DNA of 64,000 nucleotides from Patagioenas fasciata (GCF_037038585.1 NC_092520.1:62950001-63014000); one strand, 5' to 3'; positions 36,851-49,200 are shown, counted from the first letter of the stretch. The notes: generated from the letters alone by a model not told the origin. Made by a program: numbers and translations.

Positions 36851-37410
36851 AGCATACCGAGAAAGCAGGGCTTAACTGGCTGCAGTACCTTGACCCGATT
36901 TGGAAACTATGAGCTACTTCACTACGGGAAAGACACTGAGGTGCTGGAGTGAGTTCAGAGAAGGGCAATGAAGCTGGTGAGGGGTCTGGAGCACAAGTCT
37001 GATGAGGAGCGGCTGAGGGAACTGGGGCTGTTTAGCCTGGAGAAAAGGAGGCTGAGGGGAGACCTTATCGCTCTCTGCAACCACCTGAAAGGAGGTTGTA
37101 GCATGGAGGGGGCTGGTCTCTTCTCCCAAGTAACAAGTGACAGGATGAGAGGAAATGGCCTCAAGTTGCACCAGGGGAGGTTTAGATTAGATATTAGGAA
37201 AGACTTATTCATGGAAAGTGTTGTCAGGCATTGGAACAGGATGCCCAGGGAAGTGTCTGAGTCACCATCCCCAGAGGTGTTTTAAAAGATGCACAGATGA
37301 GGTTCTTAGGGACACGGTTTAGTGCCAGAGTTAGGTTAATGGTTGGACTCAATGATCTTGATGGTCTCTTCCAACTTAAATGATTCTATGAATAAAAGTA
37401 TATTGGAACA
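36851..37410 (+). ncRNA. Candidate CR1-containing terminal exon (speculative)
   Basis: A strong acceptor (a run of T followed by CCCTTTCAG) ends at 36850. The sequence continues into a plus-strand CR1 copy, and AATAAA occurs at 37391-37396, straight after the CR1 tail. An alternative donor AAAA|GTAAGT lies at 37460/37461. This is motif evidence only. Confidence 0.2.
36915..37391 (+). repeat. CR1 LINE 3' fragment
   Basis: Plus-strand copy: GACACTGAGGTGCTGGAG, then the [20 protein letters not shown] block, ending GGTCTCTTCCAACTTAAATG and ATTCTATG. It is very close to the copies at 4836 and 32790. Confidence 0.95.
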
Positions 37411-39662
37411 GACATAAGCTTTACCAAGAGTCTTTTTTAACTAGCATCTTGTTTCCAAAAGTAAGTGTGAGCAGGTACCAAGGAAACAAGGGAGAAATCT
37501 ACAAGCATAAGCTACTCTCCCAGCTTCTGACCAGATGACTTCCTCAGCTGAATGCGTTGGGGTTGATTTGTTGTTTGATTTTTTTCCTCCAGATTTTTGC
37601 CCTCCTTCAGTGGATTACTCTACCATTAATTTCCCCAGCCTCTGTGAAACTACATCAACTCCAGCCCTTGACAAGGAGTACCGTGGGTCCACTGCCATTT
37701 TTAGGAAGCATCCTCTTGGTATGTGTTGAAGTTGAGGCTGATTAGCTCCAGTTGCCACCACCCTTGCTCTTCTTGCTCTTGCATGAGGACAGTGAACCAT
37801 GAGTTCCAGCACATGCTCTCTGCCCTGCTCCCGACTGTCTTCCTCTATAGGAGCCTCTGAGCGGGATGTTCAGAGTGGAGCCTTTTCAGATCTCCTCAAC
37901 CACTGCATTACTGACCTGCTAAAGAAGCACCTAGGCCTCTGGGAGGAAGGCACCACTGAGTGACAGCAGCCTTTCGTGACTGGATGCTGCAGGGAACGGG
38001 TCTGGCTGTGCCAAAGTGCCTCACAGAAGTCTTTGTATTGTTTCCTCTTCTATCTGCCAGGGACAGGTTTGATAGATTTTTCTCATATGTAATATGATCA
38101 TTTAAAACCATTACTTTTACATAATAATAGATGTCCATCTAAAGCTTACTTCATTTTAGAAGGTATTAGATACAAATCCCTACCAGTGACAAGTGTTTCC
38201 TTTTTTTCTTAATATGCACTTTCCACAATATTTTTCATTTAACTGTCTTAACTTTTTGACCAAATAAGAAACCTATTTTATGGGCTCGCTAATTTGAGAC
38301 TAAATAGGATGAAACTGAAGATACTATCCGATAACCTTTGTAAATGTTTGCTTTGTATGTTTCTCAGGAAGCTTCACAAGCCAATTATTTTAGTTTCCAT
38401 AGTGAGCCAGTTTTGATGTCTTCGCCATTCAACACACATCCTGTTAAGAGTTGTCATTAACTCTGTTGTCTTCTTTGTTCTGTATGGTGTCAAGCACTTT
38501 GACAGAGTCCAAATCAATACTAAGTAACAATGGATGTTTTTTTAGCCTTAATTCCAGGTTTAGCTATCATGGATGAAACTGTCAACAGATCAGAAGAATG
38601 CAGGAGCTTTTTCTTTCCTTGGTGGTTTCAGGAGGCTTAGCATCTGTGCTATCCAGACTGGCTTTTAGCATTTGGTCCAGAAACCTCTATGTCCCTGCTA
38701 TAAAACATTTTTTTTTCTGAGAGCAGAAAAGGCCACAGTTATTATTAAATGCCTGAAGTAAATGGTTAACATCATTCACACTTGAGATTTGTTTTAATGC
38801 AGTAGAATATATTCAATGGAATGGTGGAAAGTATTCTGCAAGCACTGAAGTACCAAAAGAATATAATTTCAAATGAAAAGCAATACTAATCCTGATGGAT
38901 TAGAACCATAAATTATGTATTTTTTAAAACACCAACATTCTCAGAAACAATCAAGTATATGGCTGTAAGCACACCTCTATTTATGCCGCCTATATCTGCT
39001 TCCCTTTATACCTTTATTCCCTGCCTGGGACATGTGGAATGAGACAATACTTGTCTACCAGAGAGGTAGAAAAGCAGCAAAGGAATTTTTTGCCTCCATC
39101 AGCAGATTTATCTTTGCTTCCACCTGAAGTAGATGATGCCTTTAGAAGTTGCCAGCAGCTGGAGGCAGGGCACAGCTGATCGATACCAGGCCTGGGCCTG
39201 CTGTGCTCCTGTTACTTGTGTATTTTCTGCTGAGCAGCTGGTAGGAGATGCGGTCTGCAGTGGTACAGTCTTGGTCAAAAGCCCACTGAGGTGTGTCTGG
39301 CTGAGCTCTAGGTAAACTGGTGTTTCAAGAGGACATCCATGTATTTAATATTGTTAGGTCAGCATCTCACATTCTTCTTAGAAGCAGTTAAGCCTAAAAC
39401 TTTTTTATTTTTTTTTTAACAACTGATACTCTAAGGTAAAGAGGTGACTCCTGAATGCCTTAGAATGGGTTTGTTTATTTTCTGTTGCTCTATCTGCATA
39501 TGCAAGAAGACAATGTTTCCCTTCTGGGCTTGATCAAAAGGGAAAATTCTGGTAGAAGCGCAGCTGTGTGTTCTCTCCACCAGCAGCTCTGCAGAACTTC
39601 TGAGGTGGGCAGAGAGGATCTCTCGGGGTTCTGACTCACTTGTCTTCTCTTTTATTTTCCAG

Positions 39663-39716
39663 TTTCCAGTCCCAGGTATTCAGACCAGGACTACCTAGAA
39701 CATTTGACCCCAAGAG
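39663..39716 (+). ncRNA. Candidate internal exon, 54 nt (speculative)
   Basis: It is bounded by a good acceptor (CTTTTATTTTCCAG) and a good donor (AGAG|GTAAGA). Two of three frames are open, but 54 nt is too short to mean anything and no family is recognised. Confidence 0.25.
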
Positions 39717-41836
39717 GTAAGATTAATGGGCAAATCCCAGAGCATGTTTTGTATCACAAGTAAATAAAAATTAAGCTAAACATTCATTGTTGCTTTATAT
39801 TTATTATTAGGAGATACATGCTTGGTAAGGTTTTACAGTTTTCCCCCATTGCTAAAGGTGCTGCATTTTTCTTCTGAACAGTTAAACCACAAGGTCTTAG
39901 GATTGTTGACAGAGAAAAAAGGCTGCATTTGTAGTGTCATCAAGAGCACACTTCCAGTATCAGTGACCCTTCTTGTCAGATTCTAATTCAGGAACCTGGC
40001 AAGGAAGCTGACTCAGAGATAATAAGGAGTAAAAAGGTTGTAAAGATGAACTACAAACCAAAAGCAAAGAGGAGCTAAATTCACTGCGGTGGGCTGAATT
40101 TCTCTTAGCATTCTGTAGTAGTCTGTAATAACAGCCACATTTTTACTTACTTTTTATAGCCCTTTTTTTTTTTACAAAACCTAGGTGCTTATCAGTTTGT
40201 GTAAGAATCTTGTTTAATTTTTGAAAGAAGAATAAAAATTGTCTCAACTTATTACAACTGCTTGATTCGAAAACATTGTAAATATTGAGTGGCTAGTCCC
40301 CCAAATATTCACAAAGTAAAGAGTATGTTTTATAAAAATCATCTTGAGATACCTATTCTAAAAGAGTCATTCTGGGGTAATGAAATAAAACTACAAAATA
40401 AATTTAATTGGTGTACATAAAGAACAAAATAAAATTTTCTGCTGTTATCAAAAAACCTAGTAGGCTGGACTCTGAGTTTTTAACACTGTCTGCTGTTGTT
40501 CAGACAACCCACCTGCCAAGTGCTCTAACAAACACTGCCTGTTTTTCATCAGAAATGTTTGGGTCCACAGTTTTCAGAAACAAGCCTGAGGGTAGGTATG
40601 AATTCGGCCAGTGGTCAGATCAGTGCCTTTGTCAGTGGTTTCCAGCTGTTGCGGTACATCTCTCTTGAACTCATCGTGGAAATGTGGAGCCCATGGAATA
40701 AGCTCCCCATGATCTGTGCTGACTTCAAGCTGGAAAAACTCAGATGTGCTTCTGCCTTGGCCTTGTGCTGCGATGTACAATTACTAGTTTCAGTCAGAAT
40801 TCTTCACTTGCCTTTAATGCCAGAGCTGTTCAAGCTCAATAGGTACAGCAGGCACAAGAAAGAGATGGCAGCAGCCAGAAAACAGGTGAGAAAAGAGGCA
40901 GCGAGCACAACAGTCTCAGCACAGGCAGAGGAAGAGATGAAGAGTGTATCCAGTGAAACACCTGTTTTCTTAAGCAGGGACTTAAAAACCAAACTAACAA
41001 GAAAAAAAAAAAAAGTTTAGAATGGCAGGCTTATGTTAAGTAAGTGTTTGGGAAGTTTGTGAAATTCTTGAGCCTTTATTAGGAAACAGAAAAAGACCAA
41101 CCCAGCTAGATTTATTTTCCAGAATTTAGAATCCATTAATCCCACATAATTTGCTGATATGAACAGATATTTTTGGCTCAAATATCTGTAAATTGTGTAC
41201 TCTGTCCAGTGCGTAGACAGTGCACATCCTGTGAAAGTGTGAACTATGACTTGTCTGCTGGTCTTCATACTTGCAAACCTCAGCTCTGCTCATCTTGCAT
41301 GTTAACCTTTTGCAGTTTTGTTTCAAAATCTTCAACCGTAAGCAAAATGGATAGACTTGTAAAATTACATTATCATCACCCAGGTAAGTACGAATTTAGC
41401 ATCAGAAAGAATAAACAGACAAACAAGCAAAAAAAACCCCAACCCATGTGTAAATGTAGAAGAGAGGGATGAAGCTATTAAATGGTGAAAAACAGCAATT
41501 CATTACAAGGAATAAATCATATGATTAATCTGTACCTATAAAATATAATAATGATCAGAAGACACTATGTTTTTTAATAAATAGAGACACAGCTGTAGTA
41601 ATTACATAGTATTTCATATAGGAATATTCAACTAAGGCAGAGAAAGATAAAGGAGGTAGCCAGAATTTCTTATACCAGCTATCCTCATATATTCAGTGTT
41701 TGCATTTGCAGAACGTGTTTGGAGGTTTGGGATGTTATGTTCCCCATATTAAGAATTCTGAACTTTATGCCAATGAGACAGAATAACCATAATGACTGGA
41801 ATAACCATAATTACTGGAATATTTATATATGACGTG

Positions 41837-41854
41837 TATATATATATATATATA
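41837..41854. repeat. (TA)9 microsatellite
   Basis: Nine perfect TA units flanked by GTG and CAC. Confidence 0.9.
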
Positions 41855-44567
41855 CACTACACAGTAGTTGCCTGAGTTGTTAATCTGGTTCCCTTGATTC
41901 CCACTGCTGTAAATTTAGATCCTCAGTAAGGTAACAGCCTCAAGAGACTTCTGAAAACCCCAGAGGTTTGGGTTCCTAAACAGGAAAGATTTCTTGTAAT
42001 CAGAGCAAAGGGGCTTGGAAGCAGGGGAAGGGCGCTAAATACTTTATGTTCCCATGAAAGATTTAAAAATAGGAAAAAAATGAAGCCCACGAGTAATTTC
42101 GTTCTGATATATGGCATTCATTCCCTACACTTCTACTTGTGAATGGACCACCAGAGTAAGAAAGGGGCCCCTAACAAACAAACAAAACCACAACCAAAAC
42201 AAACACAACTGAAACTCCATTCAAAATCTCCTATATCTCACCTACTGCAGTTCAGAGGCAAGAAACCAAACTAAAAAGCAAGCAAAGGAGGAGGAAAAGC
42301 AGCAGAAACGGAAAATGTGTACGAGCTCCACATCTTCCAGAACTTTCCAACCTGAAGATGTACACAGATTTGCCCCACTAGCTTCCTAAAAAGATGGCTA
42401 ACATGCTGCTGAGCCTAGAAGGGGGTGCAGAGAGTAGGTATTTCTGGGTACAGGTTTCTTTGATTACAGCGCTACACAAAGAGCTGAGAATCATCACTGG
42501 CAACTGTGAAAGGGGACTGTCAAAGTGTTGACCAAACGCATTCGCAGGCAAGCTCAGCCCCATCCTTTCTGTAGGACTTGTGCGTAGTCCGATGTTTTTT
42601 TCTGTCGCTCTTGTGGTAACATGTGAGAGGCTAACAGAGGAAGATCTAGTAAACAGAACTTTAAAGAGGCAGTTGATACCAAGCTCTCTAACCTCAATGC
42701 ATCCAAGCCTATCAATACTTTAGAGCAAATTACTAAAGCCTAACAGGCCACAACTACACTTGAAAGTTGTACCTTTTTTTTTTTTTTTAAGCTGTAAGGA
42801 CAGAAGTTCTTGTTTAGTAAATCAGCAGGTACGTTAACAAACTGATTTCTTATTTGTGTGTGTAATTACTACTGCATGTCTAGAATGGTGGTTAACTTTT
42901 TTGCAAGACTGGCTCTTTTGGGGACTCATTTGAATTCTCTTCAGATGTCTTGCCTCTACTGAGTCATAATTATTGGCTTGGGTTCTTACACTAGCCAGGG
43001 GACTGTCAGCTACCTTTAATTGCTGACAATGGCTCAGCTTCTTCAAGGCAAGGGTGAAATAGGCTGTGACTACCCAGGTGGTGCCAACAATTTAGAATAG
43101 GTGTTCCCAGGCTAGTGATGCCATTACACAACTTCCTCTCAATGCCACTGTAAACCAGAACACACAGGCCCAGAAACATTGGCTTGGAGCGCTGACTAGG
43201 TGCTGTAGTACACATCATCATTTACATACTTAAGATCTCAGGTTTTTGAGGTTTACATCAGCTAGTACAGCAACACAAGGAAACTGAAAGTGATGGAAAG
43301 AACCGAGAACTTGCAGGTATCTTCAGAAAACAAGCAACTGCCCTCTGAAATCTGCCCAAAGGAGCGGGGCAGGGTCAGTTCAAATTAGGCTTCGTCTAAT
43401 TTAGACCGGCTCCACTCCTCAGAAGTATTTTGGTGCTTGGCTCCCACCGGAGGGATCAGTAAATAGATGCCTGCGCTCTTCTGAAAAACCCACTCCGGGC
43501 GTTCAAACACCAAGCTGATGACAGCAGCAAAAATATTTAAATGGGGTTAAGATGCAGAGTTCCATCGTCAGGCTGTCGCTCTGTTCCCTAAAAGCAGCAG
43601 AACAGCAGTGCCTCAATAAACAACGACTGTACCAGCAAGTCTGACCGTTTAGAAGCCATGACTCAGTCTCTCCTAAATTAGGGGATTGCCAGTGACGTTT
43701 AAAAAAAAGAAATTAAAAAAAAACAGAGGCAGAAAGCGCGCGTTGTTTTGCTCTGTTGGAGCCGGTTTCCAGGCCCGCCTTCCCCGCTACTCGACCCCGC
43801 CGATCCTAGCGGGACCGGGTGTCCGCACGGACTCCCCAACAGGCCGTGCCAGGCACACGCGAACCCTTCTCTTTAACGAGGGACGAAATCAAATCGCCGG
43901 CGCCGTCAACAGCTCCCCCACCCCGGCGGGCTGGCGCCCGCCCTGCGCGGCCCCGCGGGCGGGGCTGGGCCGCCACCACCTCAGCGCCCGCCCCGCCTCC
44001 CGCCCCGTTGGGGTGCGGGAGCCCCGGTGCCTGAGTGGGCATCGGGGCAGGCATGGGTGCCCAACGCCGGCATAGAAGGGGTTTGCCGGCCCTACCGCCG
44101 CTCTGAGCCGTGCCGGGGCGGGAAGGTGGATTCAGCAGGCTCGGGGGAGCCCAGGGAGGAGGGAGAGTCTGGTCTCCCCTCGCCTCACCGGACCGGCGCG
44201 TTACCGACCGGCCCGCGGCGGGGCAGCTGCTGGGTATGAACAGCCACGGCAGCAACTTCAGGGAGCAAAGGCGGCCTGCCGCGGCGAGCCCCAGCCCAGG
44301 AAAGGTGACCCACAGCGGCACGCCTCCTCACAGCCTCCGGGACAGCCTGGCAGAGAATGGGCACGGGGCTGCACCCGGCGCCCCTTCTCCTCACCAGAGG
44401 CGCTCCCTACCGGGAGTGGGGACACCCCGCTGCTCCGTGAAGCAGATCCAACCCCCTCACGCCCGGGGCACTGCCCCCGCCCCAACAGCACCGCTAACCC
44501 TTCCCTCGCCGCCGCCTGCCGCTGCGCGGGAGAAGGGACGCCCGTCCCGCGCTGCTCCCCGGGGGCC

Positions 44568-44582
44568 GCTGGGAAATGTAGT
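44568..44582 (-). promoter_or_regulatory. ZNF143-like motif
   Basis: On the minus strand this reads ACTACATTTCCCAGC, one mismatch from the known promoter element ACTACAATTCCCAGC bound by ZNF143/THAP11. It lies in a CpG-rich promoter setting next to an NRF1-like site and two CCAAT boxes. Confidence 0.6.
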
Positions 44583-44630
44583 CCGATCCCGCCCGTAACG
44601 GGCGGCTCCATTTCCTCGCGCTGCAGGGAG

Positions 44631-44642
44631 TGCGCGTGCGCG
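44631..44642 (-). promoter_or_regulatory. NRF1-like site
   Basis: The plus strand reads TGCGCGTGCGCG; its complement CGCGCACGCGCA fits the NRF1 consensus YGCGCAYGCGCR fully. Confidence 0.6.
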
Positions 44643-44756
44643 AGCCCGCCTCCTCCCCCCCCCCACCCGCTCGTTACCGCCCCTTCTGCCGCGGCCGGTA
44701 TCCCGGGCAGCGTTGTCACCGCGACGGCCTCCCTCCCTCCCTCCCACCTGGTGAGG

Positions 44757-44813
44757 ATTGGCTGAGGGAGGTAAGGGGCGGTGCAGGAGGGAAGAGTGAT
44801 TGGCTGGGGCGGG
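44757..44813. promoter_or_regulatory. Paired inverted CCAAT boxes with GC box
   Basis: ATTGGCTG occurs at 44757 and 44799, 42 bp apart, followed by GGGGCGGG at 44806-44813. This is a typical NF-Y/Sp1 core-promoter arrangement for a CpG island. It could drive ING1 leader transcription or an antisense RNA. Confidence 0.5.
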
Positions 44814-45478
44814 TGTCACCCGCCGCGGCGATGATTGATGTGGCTGCCTGCTGAGGGAAAGAGGGAGGCAGCGTTTCTCCTCAGCGTCCGGCGCCGCGCC
44901 GGTACAACCCAGCCCCCCAAGCGGGGTGGCGGCGCCGCCGCCGCTATCGCCGTGGCGTTGCATGGTTCACAGTGTACCCCTCTCCCCGTCCCTCCTAGGA
45001 AAGCCCTCGGAGCTGCTCCCGCCTGGAGTGAGCGCGGCCTCAGCCACCAGCTGGCAGAAGGCGAAAGACTCCTCCAAAGTCCGTGCCCTACCGCAAAAAG
45101 CATCCAACTCGCCCCGCTCGCAAGCCTGGGCAGCCCGCTGGCCCCGTGCTGCACACTCCCCCCTCAGCCTCCCCGCGGGCCGCTCTCCTCGCAGCGTCCG
45201 CGCAACTTCACCGAAGCCTCCGCCTTCCCCCACCCCGCAGGCCGGCCGCGGGGGCTTCCTCCTCACGCCTACGCCGGCACCGAGGCGCCCACCCCCTCGC
45301 TACGACCGCATCCCCGCCGCCTCCCCTCCCCAAACGTGAGTAAGGGGAGGAGGGACGATGAATATGCAGAGGAGCGCTGGCCCCGCCGCGGTTCCGGGAG
45401 GGGGAGGGGGAGAGTGTGTGTGTGCGCGGTGAGTGTGCCCGTGTGTGTGTATGTGTGTGTATACAGCGCTGGGAGGGG

Positions 45479-45490
45479 TGCGCATGCGCC
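45479..45490 (+). promoter_or_regulatory. NRF1-like palindrome
   Basis: TGCGCATGCGCC matches YGCGCAYGCGCR except the last base. It lies about 620 bp upstream of the ING1 start codon, directly after a GT-rich tract (45415-45461). Confidence 0.55.
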
Positions 45491-46105
45491 GTGCGTGGCG
45501 GGGCTGAATGTTTCCCAAGTGTTTGAAACTGGTATTTGGGTTTTCCACGTTGGATCAAGTGCGGCGTATGGGAGCGAGGAGGCTGCGTTAATATCGCCGG
45601 AGAGCGGCGGCGGCGGTGAGGAGAGCGGGGAAGGGGGGAGCGGAGGAGAAGCGGAGCAGAGCGGCGCTGGCGCATGCAGAGGGGCTGCCGCTGCTTCTGA
45701 CAGACACTTTGCAGAGCACATTTTGTTTCCAGATTGTTTCGGAGGAGCTGGTTTAAGCCCCCCTTCTTTCTCCTCCTCCTTCCCCCCCCTTCACACACAC
45801 AAATCCCTCTGATTGTTCCTACCACCTCCTTCGTGAATTACCCACAACGACAGCCATTCAATCAGCTGCTGCTGGCTGTAGGGGACTAGCGGAGGGTGTG
45901 TGTGTGTCTCTCTCCCTCTGTTTCACACAAGAGGAGTCAGATGTAGCTTCTCTCGGGTTTTTTGGGGGAGCTACGGAGAGAGGTGGGCAGGGAGTGAGCC
46001 GTTCATCGGGGTTTACCGTCTTTGGAGGGAGCAGCACTTGCTCTCACACAGACAGGGAGAGAGAGAGGTGTGGGGAAGGATATTTTTTTTCTTTGCCGGA
46101 TGAAA

Positions 46106-46241
46106 ATGTTGAGTCCTGCAAACGGAGACCAGCTTCACCTAGTGAACTATGTGGAGGATTATCTGGACTCCATCGAGTCTATGCCCTTCGATCTGCAGAG
46201 AAATGTCTCCTTGATGAGGGAAATTGACGCCAAATATCAAG
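46106..46241 (+). CDS. ING1: ING1 exon 1 (p33-type first coding exon)
   Basis: It encodes [20 protein letters not shown] through AKYQ plus the first base of Glu46. It ends CAAG followed by the donor GTAAGT. This exon defines the p33 (ING1b) isoform; mammalian ING1 has other first exons spliced to the same second exon. Confidence 0.97.
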
Positions 46242-49200
46242 GTAAGTGTTTTCTATATATATTTGTGTATGTGTGGTATTGGGGCTCGGGGGGGAGGGTG
46301 TCTTTCTTTTCTTTAGAGGTGAGTCTCGGCTCCGTTTGCCCCTCTGCACCCCACAGGGATGGTAGTTTTATTTTTGGGAGGTGAGAGGAGGGAGAAAGCC
46401 AGGAGGAGAGATCCGAGGAGAGAAGAGGGGCTGATCTGCAGCGTTAGCTCTTGTCATGGGGCGGAACAAAAGGTCTCCAGCTTCTCTTATTAAGCAAGGA
46501 CTCTGCTTTTCTGTGTAAATTGCTGGCCAAGAAGGCGGGGGCAGGGAAGTGGGGTGTGCGGTGCACAAAGAGGGGCCGTCCTCGGCCGTGGGGCTGAGGT
46601 GGAAGGGTTTCGGGATACAGAAGAAAGTGCTGGGTGGACAGAGAGGGAGAGATTACAGCACAACATTTAGGAATGTACAGTATTCATTATGGCTGTAGTA
46701 GGGGAGAGAGACAGCTAGTGAGGGAGGCAGGGAGGGGAGGAGGGAGGGGGGTTAAGCGAGAGTGGGGGGCAGGGTGTGCTTTCTTCGCTCCCTCCTCGGT
46801 GGGTTTCGTTTCACCCCGTGAAACAACCCCGCTTGGTGGGGCGCGGGGGGGACGGAACTGGCGTGTGGGGTGTGCGGGGCGGGGGGCGACACGGTCGGGC
46901 TCAAGTGCCCCCTCCTCCCTCCCCTCTCCGTGCTGCCGGTACTCGGGGCACGCTGTCCCCATGCCCCACGGGCGGAGGGAAGAGGAAGGGAAGGGGAAGC
47001 CAGTTTGTGCGGGGCTTGGGGCAGCTTTGTCACTTGCTTGGTGTCCTCTCGGGAAGGGGGGAGGGGAGAGCGTTATTCGGTGCCGCCGGCAGAGCTGACA
47101 GCCGGGGTGCCGGGCGGGGAAGTACCCCTTCTCCCTCGGCCTGCGCGCCGCCCCGCGCCTCTCTGCATGTGGCCTTAGGGGCGGTGGACAGCGAGCCCTG
47201 CCGTTCCCCTCGCCGCTCTTCGGGCAGCCCACCAGGGAGCCCAGCGGCTCTCGGAGGAAGGGGTTGGGGAAAACTTCCCCGGGTGGCCATGGGCTGGCAG
47301 TGAAGCGGAGAGGGCAGGGCGGGCAGCGCGTCTCGCGCGCTCCGGGCACACATGTACCCGCTGTCACCAACGAGCGCCTCCGCGCTTTGCTAGAGAATCG
47401 GCGTCGTTGCGGCTTTTATCAACGCCCCTCGTTAGCATATGGCGGCTCGCCCCGCCCCCGGCGGCACTGATAGGGGGAAAGCGTCCCCAAGGGCCGGCCG
47501 CGGGCCACCTCCTTCCGCCGATTGGTCCTTGGGACGGGCTATTCCGCCTTGTGCCCCGCCTCCTCGTGACGTTTCGAGAAGCAACTTTTCTGTGGGGTTG
47601 ATTTGAATATCTCGGCCTGCCCCGGCTTGTGGGTTCTGATTGGCTGTGGCGGCAGCAGCGGGCAGGCCAACCTTGGGCGTCCGGAATGTGATTGACGTGT
47701 TCTCGGGAGTCTCCCCGCCTCCTCTTGTTCGTGAATGGCGCATTGGTGCTGGAGGAGGCGGGCGCAATCTCGCTCTCCCCACTGCAATTGGCTGGTGTGT
47801 TGGTTGTTTTTTAATTACTGTTTTTTACTCCTCTGGTTCTTTCTGGTTCCGATTGGGAACACCGGGCCAACAGGGGCGGGCTCTCCACATCGGCCGCTCT
47901 GATAGGCGCGGGGGTGGGCGGGACGCCGCCCCTCTCCGCCCGGTCCCCGCTGCCTCTTCCCCCTCCCCCGCTTCCTCTGGCTCCCCTGTTAGGCTGCGAA
48001 CCGGGGGGACCGCCGCCGGTTTCCTGCCGGAGAACAATAGCTGCTCTGTCACTTCCGGGGCGGTGTCGCCGCGCTGGTTGCTAGGAGAAGGCGGCTCCCG
48101 TGGCCTGGAGGGATGAGGCGGCTTCCTGCCTGCCTGCCTGCCTGCCCGGCTGGCGGGCGGAGGCTGGCCTTACGTTAGGACCGTTATGGCCCCGTAGTGG
48201 CGCCCGCCCTTCTCCGCGCTCCCTCTTCGGGCGCGGAGCACGCGGGGTAACGGGCCTGGCGCGGGGCGGGCGCTCAGGGGCGGCCCCGGAGGCGGCGGGT
48301 GGTGCCGCAGAGGGGCGGGGAGGAGCCCAGGCCCGCCCCGGAGAGGGGGGGCTGCCTGCACCCGTGTCGCGCACGCCGTTCCCCCGCGGGAGGAGGGGCC
48401 TCTGTGGTTAGCGGCCAGCCGTCTGGGAGGCGGCGGCGGCGGAGCGCGAATGTTCCGGTGTGGTTTCAGGCCCTCCTGCCCGTCGAGGTGCCTCCTGCCT
48501 CCACCGTACCTCCCAGGGAGCTCTGGCCGCGGCTTGGGGTGCGTGGGCATTCAGCCATTTCGACAGGCCTCAGCCCCCGTGAGTGCTAGGGGACTGTTCT
48601 GCGAATAAAGCTTTCACGACATTCGGCACCTTTTTTTTTTTCTTTTTTTTTTTTTCCCCTGCCATTTGCATGGCGTTTGTGATGTTGGGTGTGCGTTCAC
48701 AGCTGCTGAACAATTGCGTAACACACAAATCCCACAAAACTCTGCTGCTAGTCTTTCTGTTACAGCACGCCAGGGGTAAGCAGTTTTCCGGGATTCCTGT
48801 GAACACAGCCTGCTCGGCCGGGCAGCTTCAGCTGAGCGGGCTGTTGTGAGGAACCGTGGTCTGCGATCTTCCTCTGAGCTGTGGTACACAGCTGTCAAGC
48901 TGTCTCTTCTAGCTGGTGCTCTGCTTGCACAACACGTTTCTGATGCTAAGATGCTAAGCAGCCGTTTCTGTTTGCGTGCATTTGTGAAAAGGCACATCTT
49001 GCAGGATGTCTTACATATTAAATGTGTCGGTGCCTGAGGATGCACTCGGCGGGGCTCTGCAGAATTCAAGATCATTGCAGCCAGCTATTTCTCCCGCATA
49101 ATACGGCAGTTTCAGGAGGTGCTGTGGTGCTGTAGTTTTAATGTGTATATGCAGTACTAGAATTGAAGTTTTTGTAGTACCTGACTTAAATCTCATTAAA

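Larger units (their letters stand above)
36304..43690. other. Spacer between CARS2 and ING1
   Basis: No conserved coding sequence was recognised. It contains a plus-strand CR1 (36915-37391), a (TA)9 repeat at 41837-41854, A/C-rich tracts, and several isolated good splice signals on the plus strand. It is AT-rich until the CpG-rich domain starts near 43.7 kb. Confidence 0.75.
43700..48550. promoter_or_regulatory. CpG-rich promoter domain of ING1
   Basis: About 4.8 kb of GC-rich, CpG-rich sequence that spans the region upstream of ING1, its first coding exon and the first half of its intron. It includes motif clusters at 44.57-44.81 kb, 45.48 kb and 47.52-47.86 kb. Long frames on both strands here reflect low stop-codon density, not genes. 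Limits are by eye. Confidence 0.8.

Noticed and set aside
41173..41472. Cysteine-rich open frame (CVLCPVRRQCTSCESV) suggesting a small zinc protein
   Set aside because: The cysteine spacing fits no family I recognise, the frame starts within AT-rich DNA and nothing supports coding; only the splice donor at 41383 was kept as a lead.
44835..45812. Open frame of 325 codons on the plus strand upstream of ING1
   Set aside because: Similar long frames exist on the other strand at the same place; low stop density in CpG-rich DNA explains them. It reads through GT repeats and GGC runs with no conserved domain.
46687..47370. Open frame of 227 codons on the minus strand in the ING1 intron
   Set aside because: Pro/Arg-rich chance frame in a CpG-rich intron with overlapping frames on the opposite strand.
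48590..48660. AATAAA followed by poly-T, suggesting a retrocopy or LTR end
   Set aside because: The homopolymer is T on the strand bearing AATAAA, so it is not a poly(A) tail, and no LTR or source gene could be identified.
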